The notes: generated by a model not told the origin, from the letters alone. Shown: positions 33,693-43,105, counted from the stretch's first letter. The stretch: DNA of 64,000 bases from Oscillospiraceae bacterium (GCA_902774015.1 CACYHB010000001.1:1-64000); one strand, 5' to 3'. Translations and numbers: made by a program.

Positions 33693-34945
33693 CGATGAAC
33701 GGAAGATATGCCTGCGACCTCTGCGTGATCGGCGGAGGCCCTGCGGGAATGATGTGCGCCCTTACGGCGGCCGAGCGCGGCCTCAAGGTGATCCTGCTGG
33801 AGCCGAACCGGATGCTGGGACGGAAGCTCCGCATCACGGGCAAGGGCCGCTGCAATGTGACGAACAACTGCGATGTGCGCAGCTTTATGGCCAATATCCC
33901 GGGAGACGGGCGCTTTCTCTACAGCGCGGTCAGCCGCTTCGGCATGGGGGAGGTCATGGACTTCTTTGAGAGCCGCGGCCTGCCGCTGAAAACCGAGCGG
34001 GGGAACCGGGTTTTTCCCGTTTCCGACAACGCAAACGACGTGGCCGGCCTCCTGACGCGCCTTTGCGAAAAGGCGGGCGTGCGCGTGCTGCACAGCCCGG
34101 CGCGGGACATTTTGACCTCTGACGGCGCGGTGATCGGCGTTGTGAGCGGCGAGGGGCTGATCGACTGCCCCGCCTGCGCCGTCTGCACCGGCGGGCTGAG
34201 CTACCCGCTCACCGGCTCCACCGGCGACGGCTACCGTTTCGCCGGGAAGCTGGGCCATACGGTGACCGAGCGGCGGCCCTCCCTGGTGCCGCTGGAATCG
34301 GACGACGCGTACTGCGCCGAAATGCAGGGCTTCGCGCTCAAGAACGTGATCCTCTCCGCTTACGAGGACGACAAGCTCATCTATCGTGAGCTGGGAGAGA
34401 TGCTTTTCACCCACTTCGGCGTCTCAGGGCCGCTGGTCCTGTCTGCCAGCGCCAAGATGCGTCACTGGGGAGAGAGGACATATCGCCTGGAGATCGACCT
34501 GAAGCCGGGGCTGGACGAGAAAAAACTGGATGCTCGGATCCTGCGGGATTTCGAGAAATACGCCAACAAGGAATTCAAAAACGCGCTGGGCGAACTGGCC
34601 GGTCGGACGATGATCCCCGTGCTGGTGCGCCTCTCCGGCATCCCGGAGGATACGAAGATAAATGCCGTCACGCGAGAGCAGCGGCAGAGGCTGCTGCGTC
34701 TTTTCAAGGCCTTTCCGGTCTCGGTGATCAAACCGCGGCCCATCGACGAGGCCATCGTCACGGCGGGCGGCGTGAGCACAAAAGAAGTTAATCCCCGCAC
34801 GATGGAGTCCAAGCTCGTGCGCGGGCTGTTTTTTGCGGGCGAGGTGTTGGATCTGGACGCCTACACCGGCGGCTTCAATCTGCAGATCGCCTGGTCTACC
34901 GGCTATGCTGCCGGAATATCGGTCAAAAAGGATGAAGAAGCATGA
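33689..34945 (+). CDS. HI0933-like FAD-dependent oxidoreductase (BaiN/YhiN family)
   Basis: 418 aa. Dinucleotide-binding VIGGGPAGMMCALTAAERG, the family motif GRKLRITGKGRCNVTNNC, GGLSYPLTGSTGDGY, and a C-terminal FAD-contact GEVLDLDAYTGGFNLQIAWSTG. The physiological reaction of the family is mostly unknown; some gut members were named BaiN for bile-acid reduction. Its place between the rRNA modifier and cmk is common in Clostridia. Alternative start 33695. Confidence 0.92.
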   Translation: MTMNGRYACDLCVIGGGPAGMMCALTAAERGLKVILLEPNRMLGRKLRITGKGRCNVTNNCDVRSFMANIPGDGRFLYSAVSRFGMGEVMDFFESRGLPLKTERGNRVFPVSDNANDVAGLLTRLCEKAGVRVLHSPARDILTSDGAVIGVVSGEGLIDCPACAVCTGGLSYPLTGSTGDGYRFAGKLGHTVTERRPSLVPLESDDAYCAEMQGFALKNVILSAYEDDKLIYRELGEMLFTHFGVSGPLVLSASAKMRHWGERTYRLEIDLKPGLDEKKLDARILRDFEKYANKEFKNALGELAGRTMIPVLVRLSGIPEDTKINAVTREQRQRLLRLFKAFPVSVIKPRPIDEAIVTAGGVSTKEVNPRTMESKLVRGLFFAGEVLDLDAYTGGFNLQIAWSTGYAAGISVKKDEEA

Positions 34946-35634
34946 ACGGTCATTTTTCCATTGCCATTGACGGCCCCTCCGGCGCGGGCAAGAGCAGCCT
35001 TGCGCGCAGCTGCGCCGCAAAATTCGGCTTTCTGTACGTGGACACCGGCGCCATCTACCGCACGGTGGGCCTGGCCGCCTTCCGCCGCGGCGTCGACCGC
35101 CGGGACGAGGCCGCCGTCTCCGCTTTGCTGCCGGAGCTGGACATTCAGATGGCCTACAACGCGCAGGGGGAGCAGTGCATGTTCCTGAACGGAGAGGACG
35201 TTTCCAAAGAAATCCGTCTGCCGGAGATCTCCATCTGCGCCTCCGACGTGTCTGCGCTGCCCGCCGTGCGGGCCTATCTGCTGGAGATGCAGCGCAAAAT
35301 GGCGCGGGAGCATAACGTCATCATGGACGGGCGTGACATCGGCACCGTGGTGCTGCCGGACGCTGAACTCAAGATCTTCCTCACAGCCAGCGCCGAGGCC
35401 AGAGCCGAGCGCCGCATGAAAGAACTTGTGGCCAAGGGCGTGGAGGCCGATTTCGAGGAGGTCCTGCGGGACATCCGCTATCGGGACGAGCAGGACTCCA
35501 ATCGGGAGACCGCGCCTCTCAAGCCTGCAGAGGACTCCGTTCTTGTGGACACCACCGAGATCGACTTTGCTGCGAGCGAGGCTCTCCTGTGCCGCATTAT
35601 CAAAGAAAAGCTCGGCGTGGAGGAGATCGGATGA
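34942..35634 (+). CDS. cmk: cytidylate kinase
   Basis: 230 aa. P-loop DGPSGAGKSSLAR, YVDTGAIYRTVGL, the CMP-binding MDGRDIGTVVLPDAELKIFLTA signature and lid RDEQDSNRETAPLKPA. It phosphorylates CMP and dCMP. ATGA overlaps on both sides tie it to the flavoprotein gene and the ispH-rpsA fusion. Confidence 0.97.
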   Translation: MNGHFSIAIDGPSGAGKSSLARSCAAKFGFLYVDTGAIYRTVGLAAFRRGVDRRDEAAVSALLPELDIQMAYNAQGEQCMFLNGEDVSKEIRLPEISICASDVSALPAVRAYLLEMQRKMAREHNVIMDGRDIGTVVLPDAELKIFLTASAEARAERRMKELVAKGVEADFEEVLRDIRYRDEQDSNRETAPLKPAEDSVLVDTTEIDFAASEALLCRIIKEKLGVEEIG

Positions 35635-37673
35635 AAACGCTTCGCGTCGCTGAGAGCGCCGGCTTCTGCTTTGGCGTGCAGCGCTCTGTTGAAATGGCGG
35701 AGAAGCTGCTTGACCACTACGGCTCCTGTGCAAGCCTAGGGGAACTCATTCACAATGAGGACGTTGTGCGTTCGCTGACGGAGAAGGGGATGCGCGTGAT
35801 TTCGGACCCCTCGGAAGCTGCGGCGGGGGAGCAGGTGCTCATCCGCGCCCACGGCGTCTCGCCCGAGCGCATGGAGGCGCTTTCCGCGCGCGGCGCGGTG
35901 GTCACCGACGCTACATGTCCGAAGGTCAGGGCGATCCACAAGATCGTGAGCCGGGCCGCCGAGGAAGGGCGTTTCGTGATCATCATCGGGATGAAGCAGC
36001 ACCCCGAGGTCGAAGCTATCTGCGGCTGGGCGGGAGAGCATCTTGTGGTGGAAAATGCTGCTGAAATTGCTGAAATTTGGGACAAGAATCCCAATTTGTG
36101 GGAAAAACCGCTAACTGTTGTGGTACAAACGACCCAAACCCGCAGTAATTTTACCGAATGTTGTGATTTCCTAAAAAAAAGATGTACAAATATAAAAATC
36201 AGTGATACAATATGTCTTGCTACGTTTACGCGGCAGGAGGAGGCGGCACGCCTCGCTGCCGACTGTGATGCGATGGTCGTGATTGGCGGAAGGCACAGCG
36301 CCAACAGTGTGCACCTCGCGCAGATATGCCGGGAGCACTGCGGCAATGTGCAGTTTATCGAGCGAACGGACGAGCTGGATATGGGCAGGCTTCGCCAGAG
36401 TGATACCGTCGGCCTCACAGCCGGTGCATCCACGCCTGCGTGGATAATTAAGGAGGTAAGAAACAAAATGAGCGACGAAATTAAAATCGAGGAATCCGCA
36501 GTGGAGAAGGAGATGTCCTTCGACGAAATGCTGGAGGAGACCCTCAAACCTATATATAACGGAGATAAGGTCAGCGGCGTTGTTGTTGCGATCACCGGCA
36601 CCGAGATCAGCGTGGATCTGGGCGCCAAGCAGACCGGCGTGATCCCCACCGAGGAGTTCACCGAGGGCGGAGCCAAGCTGGAAGATGTGATCAAGGTCGG
36701 CGATACGGTGGAAGCCGTCGTCGTGCGTGTCAACGATGTGGAGGGTGTTGCCACCCTGTCCAAGAAGCGCCTGGATGCCGCCAAGGTCTGGGCCGATGTG
36801 GAAGCTGCCGTGGAAGACGGGACCGTTCTGGAAGGCGTTGTCACTGAGGACAACAAGGGCGGCGTCGTCGTCTCCGTCAAGGGCGTTCGTGTGTTCGTGC
36901 CCGCTTCCCAGACCGATCTTCCCCGCGATGCGGCTATGTCCGAGCTGCTCAAGAAGACCGTCCGCCTGAAGATCACCGAGGTCAACAAGGCCCGCAAGCG
37001 CGTGGTCGGCTCCATCCGCCGCGTTGCCCAGGCCGAGCGCCGCGAGCGCACCGAGGCCATCTGGAATGAGATCGAGATCGGCAAGAAATACCACGGTGTG
37101 GTCAAGTCCCTCACCAGCTACGGCGCTTTCGTCGACATCGGCGGCATCGACGGCATGGTGCATGTGTCCGAGCTGAGCTGGGGCCGCATCCATCAGCCCT
37201 CCGAAGTCCTCTCCGTGGGCGACGAGGTCGATGTGTACGTCATCAACTTCGATAAAGAGAAGCGCAAGATCTCCCTGGGCTACAAGGATCCCGACGCCAA
37301 CCCCTGGAAGATGTTCACCGACAAGTACGGCGTGGGCGATATCGCCTCCGTCAAGATTGTCAAGCTCATGCCTTTCGGCGCTTTCGCCGAAGTCCTGCCC
37401 GGCGTGGACGGCCTGATCCATATCAGCCAGATCGCCAACCGCCGCATCGGCAAGCCCGAGGACGTGCTGACCGTGGGCGACGTGGTTGACGCCAAGATCA
37501 CCGCCATCGACGACGAGAAGCACAAGATCTCCCTCTCCATCCGTGCGCTGGGCGAGCCTGCCCCGGTCGTGGTCGAGGAAGCGGAAGACGATGAGCCTGC
37601 TGCGGACGCCCTCGTTTATGAGGTCTCCGAGGCCGGCGAGGCCACCGGCAACGCTCCCGTTGTGGAGGAGTAA
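35631..37673 (+). CDS. ispH: HMBPP reductase (IspH) fused to ribosomal protein S1
   Basis: 680 aa bifunctional protein known in Clostridia. Residues 1 to about 278 are IspH, with iron-sulfur cysteines C13 (GFCFGVQRS), C96 (DATCPKV) and C195 (ICLATFTRQEEA), the last step of the MEP isoprenoid pathway. From M280 on come four S1 RNA-binding repeats (for example GVVKSLTSYGAFVDIGGIDG, VKIVKLMPFGAFAEVLPGVD) and an acidic tail. A near-perfect SD (AAGGAGGT, 36450-36457) stands 10 nt before Met280, so S1 alone may also be made. The stretch 36050-36230 is visibly AT-rich against its neighbours. Confidence 0.95.
   Translation: MKTLRVAESAGFCFGVQRSVEMAEKLLDHYGSCASLGELIHNEDVVRSLTEKGMRVISDPSEAAAGEQVLIRAHGVSPERMEALSARGAVVTDATCPKVRAIHKIVSRAAEEGRFVIIIGMKQHPEVEAICGWAGEHLVVENAAEIAEIWDKNPNLWEKPLTVVVQTTQTRSNFTECCDFLKKRCTNIKISDTICLATFTRQEEAARLAADCDAMVVIGGRHSANSVHLAQICREHCGNVQFIERTDELDMGRLRQSDTVGLTAGASTPAWIIKEVRNKMSDEIKIEESAVEKEMSFDEMLEETLKPIYNGDKVSGVVVAITGTEISVDLGAKQTGVIPTEEFTEGGAKLEDVIKVGDTVEAVVVRVNDVEGVATLSKKRLDAAKVWADVEAAVEDGTVLEGVVTEDNKGGVVVSVKGVRVFVPASQTDLPRDAAMSELLKKTVRLKITEVNKARKRVVGSIRRVAQAERRERTEAIWNEIEIGKKYHGVVKSLTSYGAFVDIGGIDGMVHVSELSWGRIHQPSEVLSVGDEVDVYVINFDKEKRKISLGYKDPDANPWKMFTDKYGVGDIASVKIVKLMPFGAFAEVLPGVDGLIHISQIANRRIGKPEDVLTVGDVVDAKITAIDDEKHKISLSIRALGEPAPVVVEEAEDDEPAADALVYEVSEAGEATGNAPVVEE
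36450..36470 (+). promoter_or_regulatory. internal ribosome binding site before the S1 half
   Basis: AAGGAGGT followed by 10 nt and an in-frame ATG (36468-36470). The SD is stronger than that of the fusion start at 35631. It marks the old rpsA start and could give a separate S1 product. Confidence 0.65.
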
Positions 37674-37690
37674 TCCGAAATAACAGACAA

Positions 37691-37712
37691 GCCCGCTGCT
37701 TCAGCAGCGGGC
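37691..37712 (+). terminator. intrinsic terminator after the ispH-rpsA fusion
   Basis: GCCCGCTGC and GCAGCGGGC with a TTCA loop, followed by TTTTGTC. It ends the long cluster that began at 29.7 kb. Confidence 0.9.
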
Positions 37713-37813
37713 TTTTGTCATACTCGGCATGCTGGATCATCGGCGAGATGGGAGGCAAATACCGGTGAACACGCTGGTAAGCGATTGCGTAATATGCAGT
37801 TGCTCAAAAATGG

Positions 37814-38262
37814 TAGGCTGCGCATATCAAGACCCATTTCTCTTTCCTCTTGCGGAAAGAGAAACGGTTCTTGTACTCCAAAGAGAAAGGCCGCTTGTCA
37901 GAATGGGCAGCACAAGGTGTGATCGAGGGTCGCCGCCATGCGAATGTTGGCATGCCTGGTACGCTTCGGTGTCCGCTGCCGCTATGGCGTGCAGCTCCAA
38001 GTCTCTGCCTCTCCCGTACAGGCGGCTCGGCATATGTCCGTCTTGCCTGTAGGGGCTGACGTCCTCGGCAGCCCGCCAACAGCCGCCCGGGGAGCGGCGC
38101 GAGCGAAGCGAAGCCATTCCGCGAACGGCGTGGCGCAGAAAGCACGGCGTCCTTGGAAGCGCCTTTTTCTTTCTTACACCGGGCGCGGCGCATTCTTTCT
38201 TTTTGGGCAAGTTCCAAAAAGAAAGAATGGGGGGGCGCATCACGCAGCTTAGTCTCTCTGAA
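37814..38262 (+). repeat. dispersed non-coding element, copy B (about 450 bp)
   Basis: The same element as 22752-23146, inverted relative to it. The left hairpin (about 37836-37865) is identical in sequence. The right hairpin (about 38192-38228) has the same 16-bp stem length with compensatory changes. The middle (about 37995-38095) is longer and unlike copy A, with its own inverted segments (AGGCGGCTCGGC, GTAGGGGCTGACG). No gene fits the 37674-38437 stretch. Confidence 0.85.
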
Positions 38263-38376
38263 CACGGAACGAAGCCGCGTGCTCTGCCACTGCGGCGTCG
38301 GGACATTGCGCCGCCGCTTTCGTCTTTTGCCGGAAGCAGGAAAATCTTAGCATTTCTTAAGTATTTACAGAATGTT

Positions 38377-38405
38377 TTGTCATTTTCTTTCTGTTTTGCT
38401 ATAAT
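38377..38405 (+). promoter_or_regulatory. sigma-A promoter for the motor pair
   Basis: TTGTCA (38377-38382), 17 nt, TATAAT (38400-38405), inside a short AT-rich island, about 30 bp before the start. SD AGGAGGG. Confidence 0.8.
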
Positions 38406-38437
38406 GATCATACACTCAGATCAGGAGGGATGCTTCC

Positions 38438-39382
38438 ATGAGCAGTCTTCAGCATATGCCCGCCGGCGGCTTTGTTGTCATTGTGATCATCGGGATCCTT
38501 TTTGTCCTTGCTGTGATCCTGCTGTTCCACGTGTATTTCCGCTATAAGGTCCTCGCGGGAAAAGCCAGCGGGGACGATCAGGGCGCCAAGGGCTTCAAGG
38601 CCGCGCTCCTCGGGGAGTTTATCGGCGCGTATAAGAAATACGGCCAGGACGTGAACACCCCCGCCATCATCACCGACGTGATCTCCACGAGGCTTTCCGG
38701 GCTTCTGCTCTGCGAGCGCTTCCTGAATAACGCCGTCTCGCTCTTCGTGACGCTCGGTCTTTTCGGAACGTTTCTGGGGCTGAGCATGGCCGTCTCCTCT
38801 CTGACGGAGCTGATCGGCTACAGCAACACCGATCAGTGGCTGAGCGTGCTGGAAAGCGTGGGCGGCGGGCTGATGTCCGCCCTGGGCGGCATGGGCGTAG
38901 CCTTCTATACCTCCCTTGCCGGCGCCGGCTGCTCCATCGTGCTCACGCTCCTGCGCACCATTTTCAGCCCGCAGGCCCAGCGTGAAAAGCTGGAGACCCG
39001 GCTGGAGATCTGGCTCGATACGGAGATCGCCCCCACCCTCAAGACCGAAAAGCCCAAGGACGACGCGGCACTTGTGCGCCAGTTGGTGGAGGGGATGAAG
39101 GCTGCCGCTGAGGACGTGCGCCAGACCCTATATAACGCGGGCGAAGCATATGTCGCCTCCACCCGCGCTTCCGCGGTGAGCTTTGCCAAAGCCATGGAGA
39201 GCGGCAGAGACGCCGTGGCCTCCTTTGACCAGACGGTGGGCGTCTTCAATGCGGGCGTACACGACTTCTCGGAGGTGGATTACAACCTGCGCGGCAGTGT
39301 GGAGCGTATGGATCTGGCGGTGCGCGATCTTTCCAGCGCCCTGCGTGAGATCAACCGCAGACTCCAGGGAGGGCAGAAATGA
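38438..39382 (+). CDS. MotA/TolQ/ExbB-type proton channel protein
   Basis: 314 aa. Three TM segments (about 12-33, 103-124, 146-172), the second and third holding the channel motif LFVTLGLFGTFLGLSMAVSSL and LMSALGGMGVAFYTSLAGAGCSIVL seen in MotA/TolQ/ExbB proteins. A C-terminal cytoplasmic helical tail of about 140 residues follows. It overlaps by 4 bp the MotB/OmpA-like partner, so the two form a proton-driven motor. No flagellar, Tol, gliding or Zorya effector gene lies nearby, so the task of the motor is unknown. Confidence 0.85.
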   Translation: MSSLQHMPAGGFVVIVIIGILFVLAVILLFHVYFRYKVLAGKASGDDQGAKGFKAALLGEFIGAYKKYGQDVNTPAIITDVISTRLSGLLLCERFLNNAVSLFVTLGLFGTFLGLSMAVSSLTELIGYSNTDQWLSVLESVGGGLMSALGGMGVAFYTSLAGAGCSIVLTLLRTIFSPQAQREKLETRLEIWLDTEIAPTLKTEKPKDDAALVRQLVEGMKAAAEDVRQTLYNAGEAYVASTRASAVSFAKAMESGRDAVASFDQTVGVFNAGVHDFSEVDYNLRGSVERMDLAVRDLSSALREINRRLQGGQK

Positions 39383-40440
39383 GACGGCAGTTTCGCAGCC
39401 GAAGCGACAGCATGGTCCGCTCCCAGGAGGGGGAGCAGGGCTTCTGGCCTTCCTACGCGGACATGATGTCGGCTGTAGCGCTGATCCTGTTTTTCCTGAT
39501 GCTCCTGAGCTATATCCAGAACCTGATCACGGGAAACGACCTGGAGAACACCCGGAAGGAGCTGCTCTCCACGTCAGAGGAGCTGGAGAGTACACGCGTC
39601 GTTCTCTCCGATACGCAGCTGGAGCTCACCGACACCCAGGATAAGCTGGTGCTGACCTTGCAGCAGGTGGAGGAGGCGGAGGACGAGCTGAGCAAGATCA
39701 CCATCGACCTTGACGAGGCAAAGTTCACCCTCTCCGAACAGCAGCAGACCCTGAACGAGCAGCAGGACAGGCTCAGCCGCCAGGAGGAGGACCTTGCGGC
39801 CCAGGATAAGCTCCTGATGGACCAGAAGGCCTTGATCGGCGAGCAGGAGAACTACCTCAAGGCCGCCACGGAGGAGCTTCTGGCCATGCGCAGCCAGATG
39901 CAGACCATCGCCGTGCTGCGCCTTTCGATCCTGGAGCAGATCCGGGACAGCGTTGTGAGGGTCATGGGAGACGCTTCCAAGGTCTCCATCGGGGAAAACG
40001 GCAGCATCATACTCAACGAGGGCGTGCTGTTCGACCTCGGTTCCTCATTCATTAAACCGGAAGCTCAGCCCACCCTGAACCAGCTCATCGCCGTGTTTGA
40101 CGGCTTCCTCTCCGACCCGGAGAACGTCAAGTATGTGGACAGTATCGTGATCTCAGGCCATACGGACAGCACCGGAACGGACGAGACCAACCGCGTCCTC
40201 TCCACCGACCGGGCAAACGCCGTGCTGGGCTATCTGCTGGACCGACAGGGCGGCAGACTTCAGCAATACGCCAGCTATTTCTGTGCCGCCGGCTATGGCG
40301 AGACACGGCCTGTGCAGTCAAACGACACCGAAGAAGGCCGTGCCGCCAACCGCCGCATCGAAATCTCCATCATCCTCAAGGACGATACGGTGCTCGATAT
40401 CGTAGAGAGCTACCTGGATATGGATGTGCCCGGCGCTTGA
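39379..40440 (+). CDS. MotB/OmpA-like stator protein with coiled-coil stalk
   Basis: 353 aa. A single TM (about 28-47) with the proton-carrying Asp in FWPSYADMMSAVALILFFLM, a coiled coil about 53-165 (STSEELESTRVVLSDTQLEL, EQQQTLNEQQDRLSRQEEDL), then an OmpA-type peptidoglycan-binding domain (about 225-335) with SGHTDSTGTDETNRVLSTDRA and AANRRIEIS. It anchors to the wall while the TM works with the MotA-like partner. The long stalk is unlike flagellar MotB. A terminator follows. Confidence 0.88.
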   Translation: MRRQFRSRSDSMVRSQEGEQGFWPSYADMMSAVALILFFLMLLSYIQNLITGNDLENTRKELLSTSEELESTRVVLSDTQLELTDTQDKLVLTLQQVEEAEDELSKITIDLDEAKFTLSEQQQTLNEQQDRLSRQEEDLAAQDKLLMDQKALIGEQENYLKAATEELLAMRSQMQTIAVLRLSILEQIRDSVVRVMGDASKVSIGENGSIILNEGVLFDLGSSFIKPEAQPTLNQLIAVFDGFLSDPENVKYVDSIVISGHTDSTGTDETNRVLSTDRANAVLGYLLDRQGGRLQQYASYFCAAGYGETRPVQSNDTEEGRAANRRIEISIILKDDTVLDIVESYLDMDVPGA

Positions 40441-40469
40441 GCGCGTATGCAAATCGAGGAATAAAAAGG

Positions 40470-40503
40470 AAACCCGCTTTCGGCCTTGGCCGAAAGCGGG
40501 TTT
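40470..40503. terminator. bidirectional terminator between the motor pair and ackA
   Basis: AAACCCGCTTTCGGCC and GGCCGAAAGCGGGTTT pair perfectly with a TT loop. It serves the convergent genes ending at 40440 and 40525. Confidence 0.88.
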
Positions 40504-40524
40504 CGTGCGTGATCAGGCAGAGGA

Positions 40525-41721
40525 TCAGCCGACGATATCGCGGGTGTCGCGCGCGATGACCAGCTCTTCGTTGGTGGGGATGACGAAGACCTTGACCTTG
40601 GAGTCGGGCGTGGAAATCATCACGTCCTCTCCGCGCTTGGAGTTGGCCTCCTCGTCGATCTTGACGCCCAGATAGCCGAAGTATTTGGCGATGCCGGAAC
40701 GGGTATCCTTGCTGTTCTCGCCGACGCCGGCGGTGAAAACGATGGCGTCCACGCCGTTCATGGCGGCGACGTAGGAGCCGGCGACCTTGGCCACCCAGTA
40801 CTGGAACATGTCCAGCGCCAGGCGGGCCCGCTCATTGCCCTCCTCGGCGGCCTTGTCAAGATCGCGGAAGTCGGAGCTGACGCCGGAGACGCCCAGCACA
40901 CCGGACTTCTTGTTGAGGATATTCAGCATCTCATCGATGCTGTAGCCGTACTTGTTCATGAGGAACTGGATGACGCCCGCGTCCAGATCGCCGCAGCGGG
41001 TGCCCATGGGCAGACCGACCAGCGGAGTGAAGCCCATGGAGGTGTCGATGCACTTGCCGCCGTCGACAGCTGCGATGGAGGAACCGTTGCCCATGTGGCA
41101 GGTGATGATCTTCAGCTCTTCGATGGGCTTGCCCATCAGCTCCGCGCAGCGGGCGGAGACATAGCGGTGGCTGGTGCCGTGGAAGCCGTAACGGCGGATG
41201 CCGTTGGAGAGATAGTACTGATAGGGGAGGGCGTACATATAGGCCTTGCCGGGCATGGTCTGATGGAAAGCGGTGTCGAACACGGCGACCATGGGCACGT
41301 TGCCCATTACAGCGCGGCAGGCGTTGATACCGGTGATGTTGGCGGGGTTGTGCAGCGGGGCGAAGGGGGTGCACTCCTCAATGGCCTTCATGACGTCGTC
41401 ATTGATCAGCACGGACGAGGCGAACTTCTCACCGCCATGGACCACGCGGTGACCGACCGCGTCGATCTCCTTCATGGAGTTGACCACGCCGTACTGGGGG
41501 CTGGTGAGCTTGTCGATGACGGCGGCAATGGCCTCGGCGTGGGTGGGCATGGCAACGTCTTCGTTAAAGACAGCCTTTCCCTCCACCAGAGGGGTGTGCT
41601 TCAGGTGACCGTCGATGCCGATGCGCTCGCAAAGGCCTTTGGCCATGACGGACTCGGTCTCCATATCGATCAGCTGGTACTTGAGGGAGGAGCTGCCTGC
41701 GTTGATGACAAGAATTTTCAT
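40525..41721 (-). CDS. ackA: acetate kinase
   Basis: 398 aa, full length. N-terminal phosphate-binding [27 protein letters not shown]-type motif ([20 protein letters not shown]), [19 protein letters not shown] and FTAGVGENS. It converts acetyl phosphate and ADP to acetate and ATP in fermentation. No pta gene is adjacent. It is divergent from tmcAL, whose enzyme uses acetate, and the promoters overlap. Confidence 0.97.
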   Translation of the reverse strand: MKILVINAGSSSLKYQLIDMETESVMAKGLCERIGIDGHLKHTPLVEGKAVFNEDVAMPTHAEAIAAVIDKLTSPQYGVVNSMKEIDAVGHRVVHGGEKFASSVLINDDVMKAIEECTPFAPLHNPANITGINACRAVMGNVPMVAVFDTAFHQTMPGKAYMYALPYQYYLSNGIRRYGFHGTSHRYVSARCAELMGKPIEELKIITCHMGNGSSIAAVDGGKCIDTSMGFTPLVGLPMGTRCGDLDAGVIQFLMNKYGYSIDEMLNILNKKSGVLGVSGVSSDFRDLDKAAEEGNERARLALDMFQYWVAKVAGSYVAAMNGVDAIVFTAGVGENSKDTRSGIAKYFGYLGVKIDEEANSKRGEDVMISTPDSKVKVFVIPTNEELVIARDTRDIVG

Positions 41722-41739
41722 GTATTTTTTTCCTTTCTC

Positions 41740-41768
41740 TTGTATTGAATTCCGAAATTAGATAGAAT
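41740..41768 (+). promoter_or_regulatory. tmcAL: tmcAL promoter, overlapping the ackA promoter
   Basis: TTGTAT (41740-41745), 17 nt, TAGAAT (41763-41768). The -10 shares five bases with the opposing ackA -10. Confidence 0.7.
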
Positions 41769-41792
41769 ATACACATCAATATTCTAATACAA
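41764..41792 (-). promoter_or_regulatory. ackA: ackA promoter, overlapping the tmcAL promoter
   Basis: Reading leftwards: TTGTAT (41787-41792), 17 nt, TATTCT (41764-41769). Both promoters use the same -35 hexamer and the same spacing in mirror image. Confidence 0.7.
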
Positions 41793-41831
41793 AACAGGAA
41801 AAAAGCAAGTGTTTTTCGGGGAGGCGGCAGG

Positions 41832-43076
41832 ATGATCGGCATCGTCTGTGAATACAATCCTTTCCATAACGGCCATGCGGTCCACATCACCCGCGCTCTG
41901 CAGGAGATCGGGCCGGATGAGGGCCTGGTCTGCGTCATGTCCGGGGATTTTGTGCAGCGGGGCGAGGCCGCTGTGTACTCCAAATTCGCCCGGGCAGAGG
42001 CCGCCTGCCGCAGCGGCGCCGACCTTGTTCTGGAGCTGCCGCTGCCCTGGTGTCTGTCCTCCGCGGAGGGTTTTGCCCGCGGCGCGGTGGGTCTTCTCGG
42101 CTCCTTCGGTGTGCGCCATCTTGCCTTCGGCAGCGAGACCGGGGAGACTGCGGAGCTGGAGGCTCTGGCTTCCGGACTGATGCAGCCCGGCGTGCAGGAG
42201 GAGATTACGGCGCTTTTGAAGGAGACGCCCGCCCTCTCCTATGCCGCCGCGCGGCAGATGGTCATGGAAAAACGCGTGGGCGAGAGCGGAAAATGCCTCG
42301 CTCAGCCCAACAATATCCTGGGCGTGGAGTATATCAAAGCTATCTACGACCTCCATCTTGATATGGAGCCCGCGGCCATCCGGCGGGAGGGGAGCGAACA
42401 CGACGGGGAGGGACAACCCGGGCTGCGTTCGGCTTCAGAGATCCGGAAAACGCTTTTCTCCGGCCGGAGCATCCGCGGTGAGGTGCCCCCGGAGGCCCTC
42501 GCGGTCTATGAGCGGGAACGCCGCCTGGGCAGGGAGATCCGGGACCGCGGCGTTTTTGAGACGGCGCTGCTCAGCCGTCTGCGCCTCTATGACGAGGCGT
42601 TTTTTCAGCGTCTGCCCGACGCCGGAGACGGCCTCGGCAACCGTTTGTATCAGGCGGTACGGCGGGAGGCGAGCTATGATGCGATCCTGGCGGCGGCGCG
42701 CAGCAAACGCTTTCCGCTCTCCCGCATCCGCCGCCTCTGCCTCTGCGCCTGTCTCGGCATCACGGCGGGCATGAATGAGGGCACACCTCCCTATGCCCGT
42801 GTACTTGCCGCCAACGAACGGGGGCGGGAGCTGCTGCGCGAAAGACAGGGGAAGGGAAGCGTCCCCATCCTCACCAGGCCCGCCGCCGCCAAGCAGCTCT
42901 CCGGCGAAGCGTCCGCTGTTTTCTCCCTGGGCGCTTCCGCCCACGATTTTTACGTGCTTGGCTGCACCAGCAGGACAGAGCGCCGTCCGGGCATGGATTG
43001 GCGTACCGGCCCCTTTCTGCTTTGGGATGGGGAGCGGGAAAAAGATTTACAGAGCGGGTCTTCTGTGATATACTAA
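41832..43076 (+). CDS. tmcAL: tRNA(Met) cytidine acetate ligase TmcAL (YlbM)
   Basis: 414 aa. Nucleotidyltransferase motif [13 protein letters not shown] (HxGH), the family [23 protein letters not shown] and [15 protein letters not shown]. It uses ATP and acetate to make ac4C34 in elongator tRNA-Met. The start is ATG 41832; the SD is GGGGAGG. The residue patterns look intact. It ends 29 bp before prfA. Confidence 0.93.
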   Translation: MIGIVCEYNPFHNGHAVHITRALQEIGPDEGLVCVMSGDFVQRGEAAVYSKFARAEAACRSGADLVLELPLPWCLSSAEGFARGAVGLLGSFGVRHLAFGSETGETAELEALASGLMQPGVQEEITALLKETPALSYAAARQMVMEKRVGESGKCLAQPNNILGVEYIKAIYDLHLDMEPAAIRREGSEHDGEGQPGLRSASEIRKTLFSGRSIRGEVPPEALAVYERERRLGREIRDRGVFETALLSRLRLYDEAFFQRLPDAGDGLGNRLYQAVRREASYDAILAAARSKRFPLSRIRRLCLCACLGITAGMNEGTPPYARVLAANERGRELLRERQGKGSVPILTRPAAAKQLSGEASAVFSLGASAHDFYVLGCTSRTERRPGMDWRTGPFLLWDGEREKDLQSGSSVIY

Positions 43077-43105
43077 AACGGTTAAATGCCCATGGGGAGC
43101 TTGTC

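Noticed and set aside
38438-40440. Zorya phage-defence system
   Set aside because: Only the motor pair is present. No ZorC, ZorD or ZorE-like gene is near, and the long coiled coil is in the MotB-like partner rather than in the MotA-like one.
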